From NCBI GenBank assembly GCA_964418595.1, contig CAYQMF010000118.1, positions 1 to 21,914 of the forward strand: a DNA stretch of 21,914 bases, given 5' to 3'. Made by a program: the position numbers and the translations under genes. Shown here piece by piece: positions 1 through 8,130 of the stretch. Numbering within the stretch: position 1 is the first letter of the stretch; each line of letters begins with the position of its first letter. The stretch is from CAYQMF01 sp964418595. GTDB taxonomy: Bacteria; Planctomycetota; UBA1135; UBA2386. Below the pieces are notes generated by a model. The model did no database searches. It was not told the DNA's origin and saw only the letters and a program-made list of their open reading frames with translations.

Positions 1-2
1 GG

Positions 3-137
3 TGGCGCGAGGAGGTGCGGGTGCGCGGGCTGGAGCGCGAGGCGCGGCCGGTGGCGTTGGCGCGGACGTGGCTGCTGGGCGTGGGGTGGCGGCGGTTGGG
101 GCTGCTGAGCATGGCGGAGCGGGCGGCGGCGGGGTAA
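3..137 (+). CDS. C-terminal end of an unidentified protein (partial)
   Basis: An open frame enters from the left edge and ends at a TAA at 135-137, giving about 44 residues that begin WREEVRVRGLE and end MAERAAAG. It has charged and hydrophobic stretches and the same G-ending codon style as the next gene, which starts only 9 bp later, so the two are probably co-transcribed. No domain can be recognised from so short a piece. The other long frame here (starting at position 2) is very rich in Gly, Arg and Ala and runs into the next gene, so it is less likely to be real. Confidence 0.5.
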   Translation, partial: WREEVRVRGLEREARPVALARTWLLGVGWRRLGLLSMAERAAAG

Positions 138-146
138 GGGGGCGGC

Positions 147-1007
147 ATGGATCGGGTCTCGATGCTTGCGCCGGCGCCACGCCGGGTCTCGGGAGCGCTG
201 CGGCTGCGCTTGATGTTCGGCGGCGTGTGGAACGTGATCGGGTGGGCGATGACGTGCTTCGGGATGATCTTCGTGTGGGCGTTCGTGGCGAACTCGGAGC
301 TGCGGACGTGGGGGCGTTTCTCGGGGGATGTGGGGGTGGTGAGCGGGTTCGTGACGGCGGTGGCGGCGACGTCGATGAGCGAGAACGAGACGGCGATCCA
401 GGCGGTGGAGTTCGAGTACGAGGTGGAGGGGGCGAAGCTGAGCGGGACGTCGTACGCGGTGCGGGGGGTGCCGAAGGTGGGCGGGCGTGTGGAGGTGGAA
501 TACGTGGCGGGGGACCCGGGAGTGGCGCGGGTGCGGGGGATGCGCTCGGCGCCGTTCTCGGCGGCAGTGGCGTTCGTGTTCGTGTTCCCGCTGATCGGGG
601 TGGGGTTCGTGGCGTTCGGGCTGCGCAAGGGGCGCAACGCGGTGCGGCTGCTGGAGCGCGGGGAGTTCGCGCGGGGGCGGCTGGTGGGCAGGGTCGCGAC
701 CAACACGACGGTGAACAACCGGCGGGTGTTCAAGCTGACGTTCGCGTTCGAGGACGCGCGCGGTGAGGCGCGGGAGGCGACGGTGCGCTCGCATCTGCTG
801 GAGGCGCTGGAAGACGAGGAGACGGAGGCGTTGATGTACGACCCGGAGCGCGAGGCGGCGGTGCTGCTCGATGCGCTGCCGGGGCGGCCGGAGATCGACG
901 CGGAGGGTGGCTTCGCGACGAAGAGCCTGGGCGTGACCGTGGCGGTGCTGGTGCTGCCGACGCTGGCGGTGGTGGGGAACGCGGCCGTGTACCTGTTCGT
1001 GCGCTGA
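147..1007 (+). CDS. DUF3592-type membrane protein
   Basis: A 286-residue protein with three likely membrane segments, at about residues 24-48, 137-158 and 261-284. Between them lie two related soluble modules (about 66-132 and 170-245). Each has the layout of DUF3592 proteins: a T-A-x-V or G-R-V start, a beta strand such as VEFEYEVEG or KLTFAFED, and an ending like VEVEYVAGDP or EALMYDPER. The last corresponds to the 'V-x-Y-x-P-x-x-P' signature of the family. The function of DUF3592 proteins is unknown; they are inner-membrane proteins. The start is the first ATG after the upstream stop. Codons end in G (GCG, GTG, GGG) far more than in genes further right. Family assignment is from recall of the pattern, not a search. 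Confidence 0.75.
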   Translation: MDRVSMLAPAPRRVSGALRLRLMFGGVWNVIGWAMTCFGMIFVWAFVANSELRTWGRFSGDVGVVSGFVTAVAATSMSENETAIQAVEFEYEVEGAKLSGTSYAVRGVPKVGGRVEVEYVAGDPGVARVRGMRSAPFSAAVAFVFVFPLIGVGFVAFGLRKGRNAVRLLERGEFARGRLVGRVATNTTVNNRRVFKLTFAFEDARGEAREATVRSHLLEALEDEETEALMYDPEREAAVLLDALPGRPEIDAEGGFATKSLGVTVAVLVLPTLAVVGNAAVYLFVR

Positions 1008-1008
1008 A

Positions 1009-1036
1009 GCGCGCGTCCGGGCGCGCGCGCGGTTTT
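1009..1036 (+). terminator. Possible intrinsic terminator after the DUF3592 gene
   Basis: Two nucleotides after the TGA at 1005-1007 the sequence can fold GCGCGCG (1009-1015) against CGCGCGC (1022-1028), followed by GCGG and TTTT (1033-1036). A GC stem followed by a short T run fits a weak Rho-independent terminator. It separates this unit from the sigma factor gene. Alternating GC runs are common in such DNA, so the call is tentative. Confidence 0.4.
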
Positions 1037-1075
1037 CTGCGGTTCGTGCGGCGGCGGGGCGCGCGGTTTCCCCTG

Positions 1076-1081
1076 TAGCAT
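1076..1081 (+). promoter_or_regulatory. Candidate -10 box (TAGCAT) of the sigma-kinase operon
   Basis: TAGCAT matches the bacterial -10 pattern TANNNT and lies 11 nt before the ATG at 1093. No clear -35 is visible at the usual distance. The same arrangement recurs before other genes in this window. It would place the transcription start about 5 nt or less before the ATG, so the mRNA would have almost no leader. Confidence 0.4.
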
Positions 1082-1092
1082 CCGTGACGCCC

Positions 1093-1644
1093 ATGCCCGC
1101 GCGCGAGGAGTTCGAGCGCCTGTTCGAGCAGGCGGCCGGACGGCTGCTGCTCTTCGTGGAGCTTCGGCTCGGGGCGGCGCTGCGTGAGCGGGTCGAGGCT
1201 CAGGACGTGTTGCAGGAGGCCTTCTTGAACGGCTTCGCTGCGTTCGGCGCGGAGGCGCCGCGGGATGCGCGGGGCTTCGCGGCGTGGATGTGCCGGATCG
1301 TCGAGACGACGCTCCTCGGCCTCCACGATCACTTCGCGGCGCGCAAGCGCACGCCGCCCGGCGAGGTGGCGCGGATCACGGCGATCCTCGACAGCGCACG
1401 CGCGCGCGGCACGGGGCCGATGACGGCGGCGGGCCGCGCGGACGAACACGAGAGGTTGCGCCAGGCCTTGGGGGCACTGCCGGACGAGCAGCGGGAACCG
1501 ATCCTGCACCGCTTCTTCGCGGACCTCGATGTCGAGGCCATCGCCACGCGGATGGGGCGGAGCCCCTCGGCGGTGCGGCGGCTGCTGGCCAAGGCCACGG
1601 CGCGGCTCGGCGCGGATCTGCTGCGTGAGGGAGGCGGCCCGTGA
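1093..1644 (+). CDS. ECF RNA polymerase sigma factor (planctomycete type)
   Basis: A 183-residue ECF sigma factor that should direct RNA polymerase to a small regulon. Region 2 is at about residues 6-86 and includes VEAQDVLQEAFLNGF, the equivalent of the D-P-S-D-L-V-Q-E-T core helix. Region 4 is at about 119-176, with ALGALPDEQREPILHRFF and a helix-turn-helix ending in MGRSPSAVRRLLAKA. The layout resembles the planctomycete subfamily TIGR02984. I chose the ATG at 1093 over the GTG at 1084 because a TANNNT box ends only 2 nt before the GTG. The TGA at 1642-1644 overlaps the GTG start of the kinase gene (GTGA), so the two should be translationally coupled. No anti-sigma gene is present; the linked kinase is the likely regulator, as inferred for other planctomycete sigma-kinase pairs. 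Confidence 0.85.
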   Translation: MPAREEFERLFEQAAGRLLLFVELRLGAALRERVEAQDVLQEAFLNGFAAFGAEAPRDARGFAAWMCRIVETTLLGLHDHFAARKRTPPGEVARITAILDSARARGTGPMTAAGRADEHERLRQALGALPDEQREPILHRFFADLDVEAIATRMGRSPSAVRRLLAKATARLGADLLREGGGP

Positions 1645-4600
1645 CCGACGAAGGCTCCGACGTCCTCTTCGAGGTGCAGGAGGCGATCCGCCGTCGGCTC
1701 GCGGAGGGGCGACCGATCGACGAGGACGAACTGGCGCGCGCGTTTGGCGTGTCGCCGTTGCAGGTGCGCCAGTGCCGCGCCGCGCTCGCGCTGCTCGAGC
1801 CCGCAGCGCCGCCGCCGCGTCTGCCCGCCGACTACGAGATCCTCGGCGAGTTGGGTCGCGGCGGGATGGGCGTCGTGTACCGCGCGCGGCAACTCTCGCT
1901 CGACCGGCAGGTCGCGGTGAAGGTCCTGCGCGGCGGCGACATCGCGCCGGGATTCATCGAGCGCTTTCGCAAGGAAGCGCGCAGTCTCGCGCGCCTGCGG
2001 CACCCGCACATCGTCGCGATCCACGAGGTCGGCGACGTCGACGGCGTGCCCTTCTACTCGATGGACCTGATCGAAGGCGCGTCGCTCGCCGAGCTGATCC
2101 AGCGCGGTGAGGTCACGCCGGCACGCACCGTGCGCCTGCTTCGGCAGGTCGCTAGCGCGATCGCCTACTCGCACTCGCACGGCGTGATCCATCGCGACCT
2201 CAAGCCCGCCAACATCCTGGTCGACGCCGACGGCAACGCGTTCGTGGCCGATTTCGGCCTGGCCAGGGACCTCGCCGCGCGCACCGACCTGACGACGACC
2301 GGCCAGATCCTCGGCACCCCCGCCTACATGAGCCCGGAGCAGGCGTGCGGCGACGCGGCGAACATCGGCGAGCGCAGCGACGTGTACTCGCTGGGAGCGA
2401 TCCTGTACGAGTGCCTCACGGGGCGTTCCCCGTTCGCGGGCCTGGGCCTCGCGGACATGGTGCACGCGGTCATCCACCAGGAGCCGCGACGCGTGCGCCG
2501 CTGCAATGCCGGCGCGCCGCGCGAACTGGAAGTGATCTGCGGCAAGGCGATGGCCAAGCGACCCCAGGATCGCTACGCGACGGCGACGGCTCTCCTCGAA
2601 GACCTCGAGCGCTACCACGAAGGTCGACCGCTGCTCGCGCGGGCACCGAGCCTGCGCTACCGCGCAGTGCGGTTGCTCGCCCGGCAGCGTGTTCCGCTCG
2701 CGGTCGGCGCGATCGTCGCGGCCGCGCTTCTCAGCGTCTTCTTCCTGGTGGTCCAGCCGCGCCTGCGACCTCCCGCGGCGGCCACGCTCGCTTCGGCGCG
2801 CGACCTGCTCGACGCCGGCCAGCCCGAGTCGGCACTGGTGCTCGCCGAGAAGGCGCAGACCCAGCCTGGACACGAGCGAACCGCCGCCGCCATCCGCAGC
2901 ACGACGCTCGCGGCTCTGCTCGCGTTGGTGCGCGTGATGCCGGCGTCCTCCGACGCCGCCGCGGTGCGCGGCATGCTCCCGCACCTGCAGCGCGCTCAGG
3001 ACCTCGCCGTCGCCAGCCCCGACGACGCCGATCGCGACGCGTTCCTCACGGTGGCCTGGCCGTTCGCGGGCGCGGCGACCGCGGCAGGCGCCCTGGATGC
3101 GGTCGACGCGGTCGTGTCGAGCATGGAGCGTGTGCTCGCGGCGCGGCGCTTCCTCGCCCAGCCGAGTCCGCTCGGGATGCTGGGCCTCGCGCTCAACCCC
3201 ACGCCGATCCCCGGCAACGATGTGCTCGCGATCCTCGAGCCGGCGCTGCGCACCCCCGGTGATCCCCTGCGCCGCGCGGCGGCGCGCATCCTGTCGCGGC
3301 TCATGCAGGCGACGCCGCGTGGTGAACTCGCTCGGACCTTCGCGGCCAAGGTTGCGCGCGACCCTCGCCTGGGCTTGCCACTGCTCGAGCTCCTGCCCGA
3401 TCTCGACGGCTCGACGTACGGCGGCGTCGGCAGCCTCTTCGTCGGCCCCGACGGATTCGGGCTCCTGGCGCCGACGCTGTGGGCGGCGGGCGCGACGGCG
3501 TGCCTCGTCCCGTTCGCGCGCGCGCCCGGGCCGGTGCAGGGCGCGGCCGCGCAGCTCCTGGCGGTCGCCCACGACCTGCCGCTGCGCATGGCGTACGCGT
3601 GGGGCGGGACGGTGACTGAAGACCCGGCACGCGCGCGCGCGATCGCCGACCTTGCCGACGAGATCGCCGGCATGTCCGTGGTCGAGGGGTACCGGCGCAA
3701 GCTGGCGGTCGCCGTGGACGACCTCGAGGCCGGTGCCGAACGCCTGCGCTTCACGGTCGACTGGCTCACGCACCACACACAGGTGGAGGCCACCAACGCC
3801 ATGGACGATCGGCTCCGCGTCTCGGCGTGGCGGGAGTGGTGGCGCGAGCATCGCGACGAGGATCCGCGCACGTGGATCGTGCGCCGGCTCGGCCTCGGCG
3901 AGCTGCCGACGCGCGCCGATGTCCCGGGCTTGCTGCAGCGCTACCTGCGTGCTCCACGCCGCGAGCGCGCCGGGCTGCACTGCCTGCTGACGCTGTTGGC
4001 CGCGCCACCGGAACACCAGCCTTCGCCGTGCTGGCCGTGGCCATGGCTGGAGCCGGCCGAACTGCCGATGCAGTGGTTCGCCCTCCTGGGCACCGCCGAT
4101 GCCGGACCGCGCTACCGTGCGCGCGTCGCATGCTTGCGCTGGCGCGACGGCGAGGCTGCGCCGGTCGTGGTGTGCGAGGAGGTGCGCGAACTGCGGATCG
4201 GCGAAGCGCTGGAGGTCGCGCGCTCCGGCGCTCTCCCGAACCTGCCGTTGGTCGTCGAGAGTCCGCGCGTGCCGGGCATCCACGCCACGGCGGTGCCCGA
4301 CCCGGGGATCTTCCGGCTGCGCGTCGAACGCCTGCGGCTCGCGTGGACGACGCGTGGCCGCGTGCGCCTCGTGCCCGACACCGGGGACGCGAGCTGGGGT
4401 GCGGTGCACCCGCAGGTGGGCAGTTGGAACCACTCGTCGTCGATGCCGCCGGTCGAGGAGGGCGAGGTGGCCGTGTTGCTGCGGCACGACGTGCCGGCGT
4501 GGCAGGACGCGGGCGTGGGCGGTGATCAGACAGTGGTGATCGTGTTCCAGGCACACGACGGCGGTGCGACGACCTCGGCCGACGCCTGGTCGGTCGCCGA

Positions 4601-5786
4601 CTGGGGGCGCACCGTGGCGGCGAGCCTCGTAGGCCTGCCGGCGGACTTCTTCTCCATGCACCCGTCGAGCGGGATCGACTTCGACCGGATGGCGCGCGCC
4701 GAGCGCGCCGTGGAACTCGCGAGGTGGATGGCGGTGCCCGAGGCGCGCGCGGATCTCGCGCGCCTCACCGTCGTGGTGCCGCAGCATCGGCCCGCCGGTT
4801 CGGACACGTTCAGCCGCTCGGTCACGCGCGCCCGTCTGCTCCTCGGCGACGCGTCGGCTCTCGATGCGGCGGACTTCGCCGCGCGCGTGCCGATCGTCGA
4901 CGGCGACGATGCGGACGCCGTGCGGGAGACACGCTTCTGGGCGCGTGTGTGGTCCACCGCGCGGGACGAGCGTCTCCGCGCCGCGGCAGCGGAACGCATC
5001 CGGCCCGCGCTCCTCGCGCCGCCCCTGGCCGCCGCGATGGCTGGGGCCAGCAGCGACGCGGTCGCTGCTCTTCCGCCCCCGTTGGCGGCGGTGGTGGCCA
5101 GCGGCGCCTCGGCACACTGGCGCGCGCGTTTCCTGCCGCACGGCGACGTGCTCGCCGCCGCGGCGTCGGTCTTGCTCGTCACACTCGCGGTGATCGTGCT
5201 CGTGCTCCGCGGCGCCGCGGCGGTCTGGCTCATCGTCGCCGGCGTGCTGGTCTTGACCTTCGACCTGCGGCTCGCGGGCGTCGACCTCGCGCCGGATGCG
5301 GGCGGTGCGGGCCTCGCCGCGCTCGGGGCATGGCTGGTCGCGCGTCGGGCGGTCGTGCCGGTGCGCTGGCGCTTCCTGCGCTGGCTCCCCGCATGCTGGT
5401 TCGGTGTGGCGGCGGCGTGCGCGATTCTGGCGGGGTTCGGCGTCGCCCCGTTCACCCTGCTGCCGGCGAAGACCGTGGCGCTGGCCATCGCCGTGCTCAC
5501 CCTGCCTTGCCTCGCGCGGGGCTTCCCTCGCTCCGGGGTTCGTGCGCACTGGCTGACGGTCGGGCTCACGGCAGCCGTCGTGCTCGCCTTCGGCGTGCGC
5601 GCGGCGCTCGTCCACTGGAACGACATCGGGGCGCGACTGCTGTTCGGGATGCCCGGGCGCGTGGTGATCGGGGGGCCGAGCTGGTCGGGCCTGCTGGACG
5701 GGTGGTTGCCGCTCGCGGGGCTGGCGGCGGGCCTGCTCCTCGTCTGGTGGCGCGCGCGAGTCGGCAACGTCACCGTCGCCCGATAG
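1641..5786 (+). CDS. Membrane Ser/Thr protein kinase with large C-terminal region and polytopic tail
   Basis: A 1381-residue Hanks-type kinase. The catalytic domain covers about residues 65-330: glycine loop GRGGMGVVY (72-80), Lys94 in VAVK, likely alpha-C Glu112, HRDLKPAN with Asp186, DFG at 204-206 and SPE at 231-233. All key residues are present, so it should be active. Residues 1-60 form an unusual helical segment with a helix-turn-helix look (LARAFGVSPLQVRQCRAAL). A membrane helix at about 351-371 is followed by roughly 800 residues without a domain I recognise. The last ~200 residues are strongly hydrophobic with about five or six helices, an unusual end for such kinases. The GTG start overlaps the sigma factor stop (GTGA). 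It probably senses an envelope signal and controls the sigma factor. Confidence 0.88.
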   Translation: MTDEGSDVLFEVQEAIRRRLAEGRPIDEDELARAFGVSPLQVRQCRAALALLEPAAPPPRLPADYEILGELGRGGMGVVYRARQLSLDRQVAVKVLRGGDIAPGFIERFRKEARSLARLRHPHIVAIHEVGDVDGVPFYSMDLIEGASLAELIQRGEVTPARTVRLLRQVASAIAYSHSHGVIHRDLKPANILVDADGNAFVADFGLARDLAARTDLTTTGQILGTPAYMSPEQACGDAANIGERSDVYSLGAILYECLTGRSPFAGLGLADMVHAVIHQEPRRVRRCNAGAPRELEVICGKAMAKRPQDRYATATALLEDLERYHEGRPLLARAPSLRYRAVRLLARQRVPLAVGAIVAAALLSVFFLVVQPRLRPPAAATLASARDLLDAGQPESALVLAEKAQTQPGHERTAAAIRSTTLAALLALVRVMPASSDAAAVRGMLPHLQRAQDLAVASPDDADRDAFLTVAWPFAGAATAAGALDAVDAVVSSMERVLAARRFLAQPSPLGMLGLALNPTPIPGNDVLAILEPALRTPGDPLRRAAARILSRLMQATPRGELARTFAAKVARDPRLGLPLLELLPDLDGSTYGGVGSLFVGPDGFGLLAPTLWAAGATACLVPFARAPGPVQGAAAQLLAVAHDLPLRMAYAWGGTVTEDPARARAIADLADEIAGMSVVEGYRRKLAVAVDDLEAGAERLRFTVDWLTHHTQVEATNAMDDRLRVSAWREWWREHRDEDPRTWIVRRLGLGELPTRADVPGLLQRYLRAPRRERAGLHCLLTLLAAPPEHQPSPCWPWPWLEPAELPMQWFALLGTADAGPRYRARVACLRWRDGEAAPVVVCEEVRELRIGEALEVARSGALPNLPLVVESPRVPGIHATAVPDPGIFRLRVERLRLAWTTRGRVRLVPDTGDASWGAVHPQVGSWNHSSSMPPVEEGEVAVLLRHDVPAWQDAGVGGDQTVVIVFQAHDGGATTSADAWSVADWGRTVAASLVGLPADFFSMHPSSGIDFDRMARAERAVELARWMAVPEARADLARLTVVVPQHRPAGSDTFSRSVTRARLLLGDASALDAADFAARVPIVDGDDADAVRETRFWARVWSTARDERLRAAAAERIRPALLAPPLAAAMAGASSDAVAALPPPLAAVVASGASAHWRARFLPHGDVLAAAASVLLVTLAVIVLVLRGAAAVWLIVAGVLVLTFDLRLAGVDLAPDAGGAGLAALGAWLVARRAVVPVRWRFLRWLPACWFGVAAACAILAGFGVAPFTLLPAKTVALAIAVLTLPCLARGFPRSGVRAHWLTVGLTAAVVLAFGVRAALVHWNDIGARLLFGMPGRVVIGGPSWSGLLDGWLPLAGLAAGLLLVWWRARVGNVTVAR

Positions 5787-5798
5787 GCGGCGGTCGCC

Positions 5799-5804
5799 TA
5801 CCTT
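5799..5804 (+). promoter_or_regulatory. Candidate -10 box (TACCTT) of the cytochrome/propeller operon
   Basis: TACCTT fits TANNNT and ends 10 nt before the ATG at 5815, nearly the same spacing as before the sigma gene at 1093 and the repeat protein at 19185. It lies in the 28-bp gap after the kinase stop. No convincing -35 was seen. Confidence 0.4.
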
Positions 5805-5814
5805 CAGCGTGCCC

Positions 5815-8130
5815 ATGACTCCCTCAGGCATGACCGTCGCGCGGTCGAGTCGCGCCGTGTTCGTCCTCGCTCTCGTCGGGGCGGGTCTCGTCGCCCAGAC
5901 GCCTCCCATGATCGCCGGCCTCGCTGCGCCGGGTCTCGACGCGCGTGTGCGCGGGTTCGTCCTGCTCGGCGAGCTGGGCTGCGTCGCGTGCCACGCCGAG
6001 CCCGCGGAGCGCAGCCTCGTCGAGCGGCGCGAAGGCCCCGACCTCGCCCGCGTCGGCGAGCGCGTGCTGCCGGGATACATCGAGCGCTTCGTCGCCGATC
6101 CGTGCGCCGTCGCCCCGGGGACGACCATGCCCGACGTCTTGCGCCACCTGGAATCGCAGGCACGACGCGACGCCGCGGCGGCGCTCGCGCAGTTCCTGCG
6201 CTCGCTGGCGCCGACCGAACCCCCGGTCGAGGCGACCGATCCGGCGGCGGCGGCGCGCGGGCGCGAGGTCTTCCACACCGTGGGGTGCGTGGCGTGTCAC
6301 GCACCGCGCGACGCGCAGGGCGACGAGATCGCGCTCGCGGGTTCGGTGCCGCTCGGTCGCTTGGAGGCGAAGTACCACGTCGCGGGGTTGCGAACGTTCC
6401 TCCTGGCGCCGCACGAGGCGTGGCCGGCGGGCCGCATGCCCGACATGCATCTGACGCCGGCGGAGGCACACGACGTGAGTCACTACCTGCTGGCGCGCGC
6501 ACCGGCGACGACCGCACCTTCGCCCCCGCTCGACGCCGCGAAGGTCGCCGCCGGCCGCGCGCACTTCGCGACGCTGGGTTGCGTCCGCTGCCACACCTCG
6601 CCGGCGGTGGCGTCGCCCGTCGCGCAGCCTCCCGCTTTGCGTGCGCTCGATCCGGCCCGCGGTTGTCTCTCCGCGCAGGCGGGCCCGTGGCCGGCCTACC
6701 CGCTGAGCGACGCGCAGCGCGCCGACATCCGCGTGGCGCTGCAGACCTGGGCCGACGATCTGTCCGACGAGGCGCGCGTCCGGCAACGGCTCGCCGCGCG
6801 CAACTGCACGGCGTGCCACGAGCGCGGCGAGTGGGGCGGCGTGCCCGACGCGCGCGGTCGGTTCTTCACCACCAGCGAGGAGACGATCGGTCACGACGGC
6901 CGCCTGCCGCCGCCGCTGACCTCGGTCGGCGCCAAGCTGCAGCCGGCATGGCTGCTCGATGCGATCGCGTTCGGTTCCCGAGTGCGTCCGTACGTGCGCA
7001 CGCGCATGCCCGGCTTCGGTGTGGCGTGTGCGACGGAACTGGCCGGATTGCTGGCGCGCACCGACACGCTGCCGGCCATCGAGCTTCGGCCCCTGCCCGG
7101 CGACCGGAAGCAGGCCGAGGCGATCACCGAACTCGGGCGCGAGCTGGTGGGCGACCGCGGGATGGCGTGCATCACGTGCCATGAGTTCGCGGGCGATCGC
7201 GCCGGCGTGATGGGGGCCGTCGACCTCGTGGCGTCGACGGGGGAACGCCTGCGACCGGAGTGGTTCCACGCGTTCCTGCGCGACCCGGTGCGCTTCCGGT
7301 CGGGCACGCTGATGCCGCGCTTCTTCGTCGACGGCGTCTCGACGCGGCCCGAACTCGGCGGCGGCGACGTGCAGCGTCAGATCGATGCGATGTGGCACTA
7401 CCTCGCCGAGGGCCGCAACGTGCGCAAGCCGAGCGGCATGCGCCGGCCACCTATCGAACTCGCGGTCGGCGACGAGGCGGTGATCCTGCGGCGCAGCGTG
7501 CAGAACACGGGCAAGCGTGGGATCAGCGTCGGGTATCCGGGCGGCGTGAACGTGACCTTCGACGCCGAGAGCCTCGCGTTGAACCAGGTCTGGTGGGGGG
7601 GCTTCGTCGACGCGGCGCCGGTGTGGAGGGGTCAGGGCAGCGGCGAGGCGCGCATCCTCGGCAAGGAGCGCGTGAGCCTGCCGAAGGGTCCGGCGTTCGT
7701 GCGGCTGCACTCGCCGACCGCGCCGTGGCCGGAGGTCTCACCGGGCGAACCAGGCGAGCGCTTCCTCGGCTACGACCTCGATGCAGAGCAGCGACCGACG
7801 TTCCGCTACGCGTGTGCGGGGGCGACCGTCCACGACACGCCGTCGGAGCTGCCGGGGATGGAGGGCCCGCGTCCGACCTTGCAGCGGACGCTGCGGCTCA
7901 CGGCACACGATGACGTGACGGTGACCTTCCGCGCGGCGGTCGACGCGCGCATCGTGGCCGTGGCGGACGGCGCCTTCCACGTGGGGCGGTCACTGCGCGT
8001 CGACGTGCGCGGCGCCGCGGCGGTGGTTCGCAACGCGACGGATGCAGACGAACTCCTGGTGCCGATCGAGATCCGCGGCGGGCACGCCGAGGTCACGCTG
8101 GCCTACGCGTGGCGGGAGGGCGGCAAGTGA
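5815..8130 (+). CDS. Secreted multi-heme c-type cytochrome protein with C-terminal beta domain
   Basis: A 771-residue exported protein (from ATG 5815; GTG 5809 and ATG 5830 are in frame). A signal peptide ends at GAGLVA before Gln. Five CXXCH heme-c sites have their first Cys at about residues 56, 158, 256, 331 and 452. Likely distal Met ligands lie in MP motifs (GTTMPDV, GRMPDMHL, TRMPGF, GTLMPRFF). The final ~230 residues have no heme site and include YPGGVNVTFDAESLALNQVW. I recall this non-heme domain in planctomycete and verrucomicrobial c-type proteins of the same layout. It should transfer electrons in the periplasm. Its TGA overlaps the GTG start of the propeller dehydrogenase, so that protein is the probable electron donor. 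The substrate is unknown. Confidence 0.85.
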   Translation: MTPSGMTVARSSRAVFVLALVGAGLVAQTPPMIAGLAAPGLDARVRGFVLLGELGCVACHAEPAERSLVERREGPDLARVGERVLPGYIERFVADPCAVAPGTTMPDVLRHLESQARRDAAAALAQFLRSLAPTEPPVEATDPAAAARGREVFHTVGCVACHAPRDAQGDEIALAGSVPLGRLEAKYHVAGLRTFLLAPHEAWPAGRMPDMHLTPAEAHDVSHYLLARAPATTAPSPPLDAAKVAAGRAHFATLGCVRCHTSPAVASPVAQPPALRALDPARGCLSAQAGPWPAYPLSDAQRADIRVALQTWADDLSDEARVRQRLAARNCTACHERGEWGGVPDARGRFFTTSEETIGHDGRLPPPLTSVGAKLQPAWLLDAIAFGSRVRPYVRTRMPGFGVACATELAGLLARTDTLPAIELRPLPGDRKQAEAITELGRELVGDRGMACITCHEFAGDRAGVMGAVDLVASTGERLRPEWFHAFLRDPVRFRSGTLMPRFFVDGVSTRPELGGGDVQRQIDAMWHYLAEGRNVRKPSGMRRPPIELAVGDEAVILRRSVQNTGKRGISVGYPGGVNVTFDAESLALNQVWWGGFVDAAPVWRGQGSGEARILGKERVSLPKGPAFVRLHSPTAPWPEVSPGEPGERFLGYDLDAEQRPTFRYACAGATVHDTPSELPGMEGPRPTLQRTLRLTAHDDVTVTFRAAVDARIVAVADGAFHVGRSLRVDVRGAAAVVRNATDADELLVPIEIRGGHAEVTLAYAWREGGK

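Noticed and set aside
1329..6278. A 1649-residue open frame on the minus strand
   Set aside because: It lies antisense to the sigma factor, kinase and cytochrome genes, all of which have clear domain motifs. Its translation is Arg/Ala/His-rich without any domain, as expected from missing stop codons in GC-rich DNA.
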